The notes under the pieces were generated by a model. That model worked only from the letters and a program-made list of their open reading frames with translations. It did no database searches and was not told the DNA's origin. Of a DNA stretch of 34,177 nucleotides, positions 24,918-31,163 are shown in pieces. The position numbers were made by a program, and so were the translations under genes. The stretch is from Pseudomonas sp. R-28-1W-6 (GTDB taxonomy: Bacteria > Pseudomonadota > Gammaproteobacteria > Pseudomonadales > Pseudomonadaceae): the NCBI RefSeq assembly GCF_009799925.1, contig NZ_WELK01000019.1, forward strand, positions 1-34,177. Direction: 5' to 3'. Every line of letters starts with the position of its first letter. Within the stretch, counting starts at the first letter, position 1.

Positions 24918-24942
24918 CCCTTATCCATAACCAAATGGTTAT
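24918..24942 (-). promoter_or_regulatory. PcaQ operator before pcaH
   Basis: Positions 24927-24942 read ATAACC-AAAT-GGTTAT, which fits the PcaQ consensus ATAACC-N4-GGTTAA known from Sinorhizobium. It also overlaps the pcaQ stop codon. The 16 bases CCCTTATCCATAACCA (24918-24933) recur exactly, in reverse orientation, upstream of pcaQ at 25935-25950. Confidence 0.85.
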
Positions 24943-25871
24943 GTATTAAAGCTCTCGCGGTAATCGGCCGCCGCCTCGCGCAGGGCCTCGCAGCACCACT
25001 GCGCGGCCAGCGACAGCGCCGCGGTGGGGTTGCTGCAGATGCCCACCGAGCCGCCGGGTTCGCGCAGGCCGATATCCAGCTCCAGCAGCTCACCACGTGC
25101 CAGGTCCTGGCGCACGGCATCCTGCGGGGCGATCCACACCGCGTCGCTGGACTGCACGTAGCGCCGGCTGAGGGCCACCGAGAGGGTTTCCAGGCGCTGC
25201 TGCGGCAGGCTGATGCCGCACTGCACATAGAGGCTGTCGGCATAGCGGCGGATGGTGGTGCCGGCCAGCGGCAGCACCACCGGATAGTCCGCCAGGCGCG
25301 AACGGTCACGCAGATCGACCTGCAGCAAGGGATGGCCGGGGCGCACCACCAGGATCATCGATTCGCTGTACAGGTGCTCGAAGCTCAGCCCCTCGATCTG
25401 CGGGCTGTCGGTCATGCGCCCGACCACCAGGTCCAGCGCGCCGACGCGCAGCTGGTCGAGCAGGTGCGCGCTGGGCCCGGTGACCACACTGACCACCAGC
25501 GCCGCATGCTGCTGATGCAGACGCCGCACCACCTCGGGCAGCAGCGAGCTTTCCACCGTCGACAGCACGCCCAGGCGCACCACCCCGGCCTCGTGCTCGC
25601 CACTGCGCAGGCTGCGCACACCCTCGCGCAGGGCCTGCACGCTGGGCCCTGCGTAGCGCAGGAAGGCCAGCCCGGCCGCGGTCGGGGTGACGCCCTGCTT
25701 GCTGCGCTCGAACAGGCTGGCGGCGAGGATTTCCTCCAGCTCCTTGAGCGTCTTCGACACCGCCGGCTGGCTGATCGCCAGGGCCTCGGCGGCACGCGCC
25801 AGGCTGCCCTGGCGCGCCACTTCGAGAAAGCACAGCAGGTGGCGGAACTTGATGCGGTTGTCGATATTCAC
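24939..25871 (-). CDS. pcaQ: LysR-type activator of pcaHG
   Basis: The product is a 310-residue LysR-type regulator; PcaQ proteins respond to beta-carboxymuconate or gamma-carboxymuconolactone. The N-terminal helix-turn-helix (about residues 8-65) contains FLEVARQGSLARAAEALAIS and QPAVSKTLKELEE. The effector domain follows from about residue 90. I chose the GTG at 25871 because PcaQ proteins begin (M)NIDNRIKFRHL; the frame to 25970 adds an unrelated hydrophobic stretch. The Shine-Dalgarno sequence is weak. A copy of its own operator element lies 64 bases upstream, which suggests autoregulation. The stop codon sits in the pcaH operator. Confidence 0.93.
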   Translation of the reverse strand: MNIDNRIKFRHLLCFLEVARQGSLARAAEALAISQPAVSKTLKELEEILAASLFERSKQGVTPTAAGLAFLRYAGPSVQALREGVRSLRSGEHEAGVVRLGVLSTVESSLLPEVVRRLHQQHAALVVSVVTGPSAHLLDQLRVGALDLVVGRMTDSPQIEGLSFEHLYSESMILVVRPGHPLLQVDLRDRSRLADYPVVLPLAGTTIRRYADSLYVQCGISLPQQRLETLSVALSRRYVQSSDAVWIAPQDAVRQDLARGELLELDIGLREPGGSVGICSNPTAALSLAAQWCCEALREAAADYRESFNT

Positions 25872-25934
25872 GGCAAGCCCGGCGCGGAGGAAGAAGCACA
25901 AGCCTAACGCCAAGAGCCCCGTACAGACAAAGCA

Positions 25935-25950
25935 ATGGTTATGGATAAGG
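25935..25950 (-). promoter_or_regulatory. PcaQ-type element before pcaQ
   Basis: On the minus strand this is CCCTTATCCATAACCA, identical over 16 bases to the element before pcaH. Only one half of the dyad (ATAACC) is conserved; the other half reads CTTTGT. It probably serves autoregulation with weaker binding. Confidence 0.65.
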
Positions 25951-26031
25951 GTTGCCCAGCCGGGCACCAAGCATACCCAGGCGGCAGCAGCGGGCTGGCT
26001 GAGCGTCCGGCCAGGCCGGAAAGCACAAGTT

Positions 26032-26046
26032 GGGCGTTAATCGAAC
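26032..26046 (-). promoter_or_regulatory. Weak PcaR-like box between pcaQ and aroQ
   Basis: The minus strand reads GTTCGATTAACGCCC, matching the pcaI box at 12 of 15 positions. There is no second box beside it, unlike the other three sites, so it may be chance. Confidence 0.3.
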
Positions 26047-26194
26047 AACCTTTCAACCCACCCCCCATTGTTCGGCGACAGCCCGCCAAAGCCGATGCGG
26101 CAAGGCCCGGCACGCCAGCCGCGGCAACGAAGACCTTGCCATGAACGGATAGCGCCAGGCCCCGCAGCGGGATTGCGCTGCATGGCCGATTTAC

Positions 26195-26219
26195 AAAACT
26201 AACCGTTTGGTACATTTTG
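26195..26219 (+). promoter_or_regulatory. TetR-type operator before aroQ (shared with quiC)
   Basis: The plus strand carries AAAACTAACC, then five bases, then GTACA. It agrees at 20 of 25 positions with the minus strand at 30724-30748 before quiC. The core fits ACNAAC-N2-GTTNGT with one mismatch at 26198-26211. The TetR protein at 27735-28406 is the natural candidate to bind both sites. Confidence 0.65.
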
Positions 26220-26256
26220 CATTGCAACGGCGCCCGGCTGCCTGTGGCGCACGCAC

Positions 26257-26264
26257 AACAACAA
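26257..26264 (+). promoter_or_regulatory. Hfq/Crc-type AANAANAA motif before aroQ
   Basis: AACAACAA lies three bases before the GGAG of aroQ. Hfq/Crc binding at such a motif would block translation when preferred carbon sources are present. This is inferred from motif and place. Confidence 0.5.
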
Positions 26265-26279
26265 GCGGAGCTCATTGCA

Positions 26280-26720
26280 ATGACTCACACCCTGCTGGTG
26301 CTCAACGGCCCCAACCTGAACATGCTCGGCACTCGCGAGCCGGCCACCTACGGCCATGAAACCCTCGCCGACATCGGCCAGCTGTGCCAGCGCACCGCCA
26401 GCCAGCACGAGCTGAAACTGGAGTTCCGCCAGACCAACCACGAAGGCGAACTGATCGACTGGATTCACCAGGCACGCGGGCGCTGCGCCGGCATCGTGAT
26501 CAACCCCGGCGCCTGGACCCACACCTCGGTGGCGATCCGCGATGCGCTGGTGGCCAGCGAGCTGCCGGTCATCGAGGTGCACCTGTCCAACGTGCACAAG
26601 CGCGAGGAATTCCGTCACCACTCCTTTGTTTCCGGTATAGCGCTCGGCGTGCTGTGCGGCTTCGGCAGCAACGGCTATCGCCTGGCCATCGACCATTTCG
26701 CCCACCTGCTGAAAGCCTGA
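26280..26720 (+). CDS. aroQ: Type II 3-dehydroquinate dehydratase
   Basis: The product is a 146-residue enzyme that interconverts 3-dehydroquinate and 3-dehydroshikimate. Family residues are visible: NGPNLNMLGTREPATYGH with Arg19 and Tyr24, NPGAWTHTS with Asn75 and His81, and His101 in EVHLSN. I chose ATG 26280 because GGAG lies nine bases upstream and the protein matches AroQ from its first residue. It is followed after four bases by a quinate/shikimate dehydrogenase gene. This and the operator shared with quiC point to a catabolic rather than biosynthetic copy. Confidence 0.95.
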   Translation: MTHTLLVLNGPNLNMLGTREPATYGHETLADIGQLCQRTASQHELKLEFRQTNHEGELIDWIHQARGRCAGIVINPGAWTHTSVAIRDALVASELPVIEVHLSNVHKREEFRHHSFVSGIALGVLCGFGSNGYRLAIDHFAHLLKA

Positions 26721-26724
26721 CGCC

Positions 26725-27585
26725 ATGACCCAGACCACCCAGAAATCCATTCTCGCCGGCCTGATCGGTGCCGGTATCCAGGCTTCGCGCACCCCTGCCC
26801 TGCACGAGCACGAAGGCGATGCCCAGGGCATCCGCTACCTGTACCGGCTGATCGACCTGGATGCCCTCAAGCTGGACACTAACGCCCTGCCCGAGCTGCT
26901 CAAGAGCGCGGAGCAGATGAGCTTCACCGGCCTCAACATCACCTTCCCCTGCAAGCAGGCGATCATCCCGCTGCTCGACGAGCTGTCGGACGAGGCGCGC
27001 GGCATCGGCGCGGTCAACACCGTGGTGCTCAAGGACGGCAAGCGGGTCGGTCACAACACCGACTGCCTGGGCTTTGCCGAAGGATTCAGACGCGGCCTGG
27101 GCGATGTCGCCCGGCGCCGCGTGGTGCAGATGGGCGCCGGAGGCGCGGGCGCGGCGGTGGCGCATGCCCTGCTCAGCGAAGGCGTCGAGCAACTGACTAT
27201 TTTCGAAGTCGACCCGAGCCGCGCCCAGGGCCTGGTGGACAGCCTCAACGGCCACTTCGGCAACGGCCGCGCCCTGGTCGGCACGGACCTGGCCGGCGCG
27301 GTGGCCGCCGCCGACGGCCTGGTCAACACCACCCCGGTGGGCATGGCCAAGCTGCCCGGCATGCCGCTGCCGGCCGAGTACCTGCACGCCGGCCTGTGGG
27401 TGGCGGAAATCATCTACTTCCCGCTGGAAACCGAGCTGCTCAGGCACGCCCGCGCCCTCGGCTGCCGCACCCTGGATGGCGGCACCATGGCGGTGTTCCA
27501 GGCGGTCAAGGCGTTTGAACTATTCAGCGGCGCGGCCGCCGATGCCGAGCGCATGCAGGCGCATTTTCACAGCATGAATGGCTGA
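26725..27585 (+). CDS. Quinate/shikimate dehydrogenase, catabolic type
   Basis: The product is a 286-residue AroE-superfamily protein. The N-terminal substrate domain has SRTPALHEHEG, where biosynthetic AroE has a Ser-x-Ser pair; SRTP is typical of the NAD-dependent quinate/shikimate group (QsuD-like). The catalytic Lys lies in NITFPCKQ and the Asp in HNTDCLGF. The Rossmann domain begins MGAGGAGAAVAHAL, and VNTTPVGM follows. An acidic residue after the second strand (FEVDPSR) suggests NAD preference. It would make 3-dehydroquinate for AroQ. No PQQ-type quinate dehydrogenase gene is present in the window. Confidence 0.88.
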   Translation: MTQTTQKSILAGLIGAGIQASRTPALHEHEGDAQGIRYLYRLIDLDALKLDTNALPELLKSAEQMSFTGLNITFPCKQAIIPLLDELSDEARGIGAVNTVVLKDGKRVGHNTDCLGFAEGFRRGLGDVARRRVVQMGAGGAGAAVAHALLSEGVEQLTIFEVDPSRAQGLVDSLNGHFGNGRALVGTDLAGAVAAADGLVNTTPVGMAKLPGMPLPAEYLHAGLWVAEIIYFPLETELLRHARALGCRTLDGGTMAVFQAVKAFELFSGAAADAERMQAHFHSMNG

Positions 27586-27601
27586 TCACAGCGCGGATCT
27601 C

Positions 27602-27669
27602 CCGTAGGGTGCGCCATGCGCACCAGATAGCCCGCAGAGCGTCCCTGGTGCGCGCGGCGCACCCTACGG
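27602..27669. repeat. 68-bp palindromic GC-rich repeat
   Basis: The ends CCGTAGGGTGCGC and GCGCACCCTACGG are perfect 13-bp inverted repeats. An inner 9-bp stem GCGCACCAG/CTGGTGCGC nests inside. It lies between convergent genes and may also stop transcription from both sides. The pattern resembles a common intergenic repeat of Pseudomonas genomes, from memory. It is unrelated to the 142-bp element. Confidence 0.75.
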
Positions 27670-27734
27670 CAGCTTCGATAACCTGTCGCAACGAGGATGG
27701 AGTTGCGTGGCCCGCATAGATCGCGAACAGGCTG

Positions 27735-28406
27735 TCAGGCCTGCAGATAGCCCAGCACCGCCTCGCAGATCACCTGCTTGTGCCGCGCCTTGAGCGCCGC
27801 GTCATCGGCCAGGTCGACCTGGAAGATATGGCTGAAGGTATGGCGGTTGGACACCCGGTAGAAGCTGAACGAACTGATCAGCAGGTGCACGTCCACCGCC
27901 TGCAGGCCCTGGCGAAATACGCCGCTGGCCTCGCCGCGGCGCAGGGTTTCGTCGAGCAGTTGCAGCACGTTCTGGCTCATCGCGCGGATGGTGCTGGATT
28001 GCTTGACGTTCTCGCCGTAGTGGATGTTCTCGATGCAGACGATGCGCACGAAATCGACGTTGCGGTCGTGGTGATCGAAGGTGAACTCGACCAGCCGGCG
28101 GATCGCCTCACGCGGCTCCAGCTCGGCCAGGTGCAGGTGGCCTTCGGTGCGCCGGATATCGCCGTAGAGCTTCTCCAGCACCTCGACATAGAGCTGCTCC
28201 TTGCTGCCGAAGTAGTAGTAGATCATCCGCTTGGAGGTCTTGGTGCGCTCGGCGATGGCATCGACGCGGGCACCGGACAGGCCCTGGCCGACGAACTCGG
28301 CGAGGGCGGCGCGCAGGATGTCCTCGCGGGTCTTCTCCGGGTTGTTCTTGCGGCTCTTGCGCGGGGCCTCGAGCGCGGGCTCGAGCAATTCAGTGGTCAT
28401 TGTCAT
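27735..28406 (-). CDS. TetR-family regulator, probable quinate/shikimate regulator
   Basis: The product is a 223-residue protein with the TetR helix-turn-helix at about residues 25-75. It includes TREDILRAALAEFVGQGLSG and KTSKRMIYYYFGSKEQLYVE. A C-terminal ligand domain of ordinary size follows. A TetR gene beside quiC is also found in P. putida, from memory. It sits between the aroQ pair and quiC, and both carry a TetR-type operator upstream. An inducer such as quinate, shikimate or 3-dehydroshikimate is plausible. Two start codons two residues apart (28406 and 28400) cannot be separated. Confidence 0.85.
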   Translation of the reverse strand: MTMTTELLEPALEAPRKSRKNNPEKTREDILRAALAEFVGQGLSGARVDAIAERTKTSKRMIYYYFGSKEQLYVEVLEKLYGDIRRTEGHLHLAELEPREAIRRLVEFTFDHHDRNVDFVRIVCIENIHYGENVKQSSTIRAMSQNVLQLLDETLRRGEASGVFRQGLQAVDVHLLISSFSFYRVSNRHTFSHIFQVDLADDAALKARHKQVICEAVLGYLQA

Positions 28407-28519
28407 GGGCTCACGGCCAAGTGCTGATGGCGCCGATTATCGCCGCGGCGCCCTGCCGAAGGAAGACGCCAGGGCCGCCGGCTAGCCGCCCGCCCGGCCG
28501 ACCGGCGACGGCCCGGCAC

Positions 28520-30430
28520 TCAGATCCGCACCTGCCGCGCCGCCCCGCTGCGGCTCTTGGCCATGGCCGCCAGGCGCACCGCGACGTTGGCCGCGCCATA
28601 GCCGACATAGCCGTTCTTGCGCTGGATGATCTCGAAGAAGAAGCGCTCGTCGAAGGCCTCGGTGTACACGTGGAACAGCTCGCCGCCCTGGGCATCGCGG
28701 TCGTACAGCACGTTGTAGTAGGCCAGCTCGCTGAGGAACTCGTCATTGAAGTCGAAGCGCGCGGCCAGGTCGTCGTAGTAGTTGAGCGGGATGTCCAGCA
28801 GCGGCACCCCGGCATCCTTGGCCCGGCGGACCTCGGCGAAGATGTCCGCGCAGGAGAAGGCGATATGGTGCACGCCCGAGCCGCGGTAGCTGGACAGCGC
28901 GTGGGAGATCGCCGTGTTGCGGTTTTCCGAGACATTCAGCGGCAGGCGCACGCTGCTGCAGCGGCTGCGGATGGCGCGGCTCTTGACCAGGCCGTAAGGG
29001 TCCGGCAGCACCACCTCGTCGTCCGCCTCGAAGTCCAGCAGGCTCTTGTAGAACAGCACCCAGCTGTCCAGGCTGTCGGCCGGCAGGGCCATGGCCATGT
29101 GGTCGATGCGCTGCAGACCACCGCCGGCAATGGCCTGGCTGTCGAGCGTGAAGTCGCTGTCATAGATGGTGCGGCCCGGTTCGGCGGGCTCCACCAGGTA
29201 GATCAGGCTGCCATCCGGCGCCCGCACGGCCGGAATCTCGCGCTCGTTGGGGCCGACCAGGCCACGGTAGGGCTGGCCCTTGAAGGCCCGCGCGCGCTCC
29301 AGCGCCGAGGCACCGTCCCTGACCCGCAGGGCGGTGGCGCACAGCGACGGGCCGTGGGCCTCGAAGAAGCTGTGGGCAAAGGAATAGGGTTCGGCATTCA
29401 GCACGATCTTGATATCACCCTGGCTGAGCAGGCTGACGGCCTTGGAACGGTGCTCGCCGCTGCGGACAAAGCCCAGGCGCTCCAGCCAGCCGGCCAGCCT
29501 GGCGCCCTGGGCCTCGTCCACGGCGAATTCGAGGAACTCCACGCCGTCGTAGCGACTGGCCGGTGGCGGGGCGAACAGCAGCTGCGGGTCGGCCGGCAGG
29601 ACCGCTTCCCTCTCCAGCTGCTGGCGGGTCTTTTCTTCCAGGTACAGCAGCGAGCGCAGGCCGTCGGCGGCATTGGCCCGCGGCGGCGCGGCACGAAAGC
29701 CGTCGTTGAAGATCTCCAGCGACAACGGCCCTTTGTAACCACTCTTGAGGATCGGCGCGAGGAAACCGGCCAGGTCGAACTCGCCCTGCCCCGGGAAGCA
29801 GCGGAAGTGCCGGCTCCACTCCAGCACGTCCATGGCCAGGATCGGCGCGTCGGCCATCTGCACGAAGAAGATCTTGTCACCGGGGATCTCGGCAATCCCC
29901 CGAGGATCGCCCTTGAGCGACAGGGTGTGGAAGCTGTCCAGCAGCACGCCGAGGGCCGGATGGTCGGCCTGGCGCACGAGGTTCCACACCTGCTGCCAGG
30001 TGTTCACATGGCGGCCCCAGGCCAGGGCCTCGTAGCCGATGCGCAGGTTGCGCGCGCCGGCGCGTTCGGCCAGCAGGCGCAGGTCGTCGACCAGAATCTG
30101 TTCATCGCCGAGGGAGTCGGCCGCCACGTTGCTGCACACCAGCACCAGGTCGGTACCCAGTTCCTGCATCAGGTCGAACTTGCGCTCGGCGCGGTCGAGG
30201 TTCTTCTCCAGGCGGTCGCGGCGGCAGCCTTCGAAGTCGCGGAACGGCTGGAACAGGGTGATGGCTAGCCCCAAATCGGCGCACATCTGCCGCACATCGC
30301 GCGGGCTGCCGGCGTAGTAAAGCAAGTCGTTCTCGAAGATTTCCACGCCGTCGAAACCGGCGGCGGCAATGGCTTCGAGTTTTTCCGGCAGGGTACCGCT
30401 AAGGGAAACGGTGGCAATCGAACGCTGCAT
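28520..30430 (-). CDS. quiC: 3-dehydroshikimate dehydratase fused to an HPPD-like domain
   Basis: The product is a 636-residue fusion enzyme that turns 3-dehydroshikimate into protocatechuate. The N-terminal TIM-barrel domain (about 1-285) shows metal ligands Glu134, Asp165, Gln191 and Glu239, and His168 next to them, as in P. putida QuiC1. The C-terminal domain (about 290-625) resembles 4-hydroxyphenylpyruvate dioxygenase and keeps a possible metal triad: His444 (RIDHMAMA), His521 or His522 (GVHHIAFS) and Glu600 (FFFEIIQR). What the second domain does is not settled. Start ATG 30430 has AGGAG eight bases upstream. The upstream leader carries copy B of the 142-bp repeat, then the TetR-type operator. 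Confidence 0.94.
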   Translation of the reverse strand: MQRSIATVSLSGTLPEKLEAIAAAGFDGVEIFENDLLYYAGSPRDVRQMCADLGLAITLFQPFRDFEGCRRDRLEKNLDRAERKFDLMQELGTDLVLVCSNVAADSLGDEQILVDDLRLLAERAGARNLRIGYEALAWGRHVNTWQQVWNLVRQADHPALGVLLDSFHTLSLKGDPRGIAEIPGDKIFFVQMADAPILAMDVLEWSRHFRCFPGQGEFDLAGFLAPILKSGYKGPLSLEIFNDGFRAAPPRANAADGLRSLLYLEEKTRQQLEREAVLPADPQLLFAPPPASRYDGVEFLEFAVDEAQGARLAGWLERLGFVRSGEHRSKAVSLLSQGDIKIVLNAEPYSFAHSFFEAHGPSLCATALRVRDGASALERARAFKGQPYRGLVGPNEREIPAVRAPDGSLIYLVEPAEPGRTIYDSDFTLDSQAIAGGGLQRIDHMAMALPADSLDSWVLFYKSLLDFEADDEVVLPDPYGLVKSRAIRSRCSSVRLPLNVSENRNTAISHALSSYRGSGVHHIAFSCADIFAEVRRAKDAGVPLLDIPLNYYDDLAARFDFNDEFLSELAYYNVLYDRDAQGGELFHVYTEAFDERFFFEIIQRKNGYVGYGAANVAVRLAAMAKSRSGAARQVRI

Positions 30431-30480
30431 GCTTCAGCTCCTGTTTTGTGGGCGTGTACCGCCTGCGGCGGCACAGTCTT

Positions 30481-30622
30481 AGAACCTGTTTACGATCTCC
30501 TGGCCGTCGGCCATACGGCGTTAAAAACAGCCTCGGAATGCTCATTTACAGCTCGTAAACTCCGCTTCCTCGGCTGTTTTTGCCTTGTCTGGCTCTAGTC
30601 CAAAAGATCGTAAACAGGCTCT
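30481..30622 (-). repeat. 142-bp palindromic repeat, copy B (quiC leader)
   Basis: The ends are AGAACCTGTTTACGATCT and, reversed from the right, AGAGCCTGTTTACGATCT (17 of 18). Read on the minus strand it aligns with copy A at 24721-24862 over its whole length without gaps. Inside, AAAAACAGCC pairs with GGCTGTTTTT, and TTTAC with GTAAA at the tip. Where the two copies differ in the stems, the partner base has usually changed too. It ends 50 bases before the quiC start. Confidence 0.9.
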
Positions 30623-30724
30623 TAGCACTTTCAGTTCCTTGCCCAGGACAGGCTGGCAGGCAAACGAACCGGGTGCGGATCAGGCTGAAATGATTATTCG
30701 CGCGCCCGTTTCTTAGGGCAAACT
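30623..30724. other. Gap between the repeat and the quiC operators
   Basis: I see no gene, hairpin or clear promoter here apart from AT-rich bases near 30690-30700 (AAATGATTATTC) that may include the quiC promoter. Confidence 0.35.
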
Positions 30725-30748
30725 AAAGTGTACGAACTGGTTAGTTTT
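30725..30748 (-). promoter_or_regulatory. TetR-type operator of quiC / uptake genes
   Basis: The plus strand contains ACGAAC-TG-GTTAGT at 30732-30745, a perfect fit to the dyad ACNAAC-N2-GTTNGT. The minus strand matches the aroQ site at 20 of 25 bases. It lies in the divergent gap between quiC and the uptake genes, two bases from a PcaR-type box. Confidence 0.7.
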
Positions 30749-30750
30749 AT

Positions 30751-30786
30751 GTTCGATTATCGAACAAAAGGCCGACTATCGAATTG
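30751..30786 (+). promoter_or_regulatory. PcaR-type double box before the quinate uptake genes
   Basis: GTTCGATTATCGAAC (30751-30765) is a perfect 7-1-7 palindrome. Six bases later CCGACTATCG (30772-30781) follows. This repeats the layout at pcaR, where CGATTATCGAAC and CCGATAATCG are also six bases apart. It suggests PcaR control of quiC, the MFS permease and porin, or both. Confidence 0.75.
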
Positions 30787-30812
30787 ACGCTTTTTCGCTC
30801 AGTGCGCAACAT
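30784..30812 (+). promoter_or_regulatory. Candidate promoter for the MFS permease and porin genes
   Basis: TTGACG (30784-30789) is a good -35 and lies just after the PcaR-type boxes. At 17 bases CAACAT (30807-30812) is a poor -10, as expected for an activator-dependent promoter. The leader to the permease would be about 340 bases. Confidence 0.3.
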
Positions 30813-30924
30813 CATCCCCATGTTGCAATCGCCGCAGGCCACATTGCCTTGCCAGCTTCTGACGGTGAAGTGCAGCAGAACCCCCAAGCCATGCCATAAC
30901 AATTTCAAGAAAGGGTAACTGTCC

Positions 30925-31011
30925 ATGCTCCCAATCAACGCTCACCCAGCCCACGGCCCTACCCGCCATCCCTCTTCTGCGTTGCCCAGACCGCCTGCCG
31001 CCGGCGCCTGA
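30925..31011 (+). CDS. Possible 28-codon upstream open frame
   Basis: An ATG with AAAGGG about 12 bases upstream opens a 28-residue proline- and alanine-rich frame (MLPINAHPAHGPTRH...). It lies in the long leader of the MFS gene. It has no recognised relatives and could be chance, or a short leader peptide. Outside it the gap from 30813 to 31163 shows nothing recognisable. Confidence 0.15.
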   Translation: MLPINAHPAHGPTRHPSSALPRPPAAGA

Positions 31012-31163
31012 AGCGCCCGCCAGCTCGCAACCAGCAGGCCCTGCTCGCGCACCCTCAGCCAGTGGACAACCTCCACCCAGGTTGAAGGCAACAGCTTCCC
31101 CGAGCCGGACCAGAACGAGTCAAAGTCACGACTGCAGGCAATTGCTGCGCAGTCCCTGATCGG

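Larger units (their letters stand above)
25872..26194. promoter_or_regulatory. Divergent pcaQ / aroQ intergenic region
   Basis: The gap from 25872 to 26194 holds no gene. It contains the PcaQ-type element at 25935-25950 and a weak PcaR-like box at 26032-26046. Otherwise I see no hairpin terminator and no clear promoter hexamers. Confidence 0.45.

Noticed and set aside
28433..28441. CGATTATCG upstream of the TetR gene as a PcaR box
   Set aside because: Only nine bases match, the flanks do not fit and there is no second box; it may be chance.
28400..30268. A 622-codon open frame on the plus strand opposite quiC
   Set aside because: It is an antisense shadow caused by third-position GC bias. 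quiC on the other strand has all family motifs and a good ribosome-binding site.
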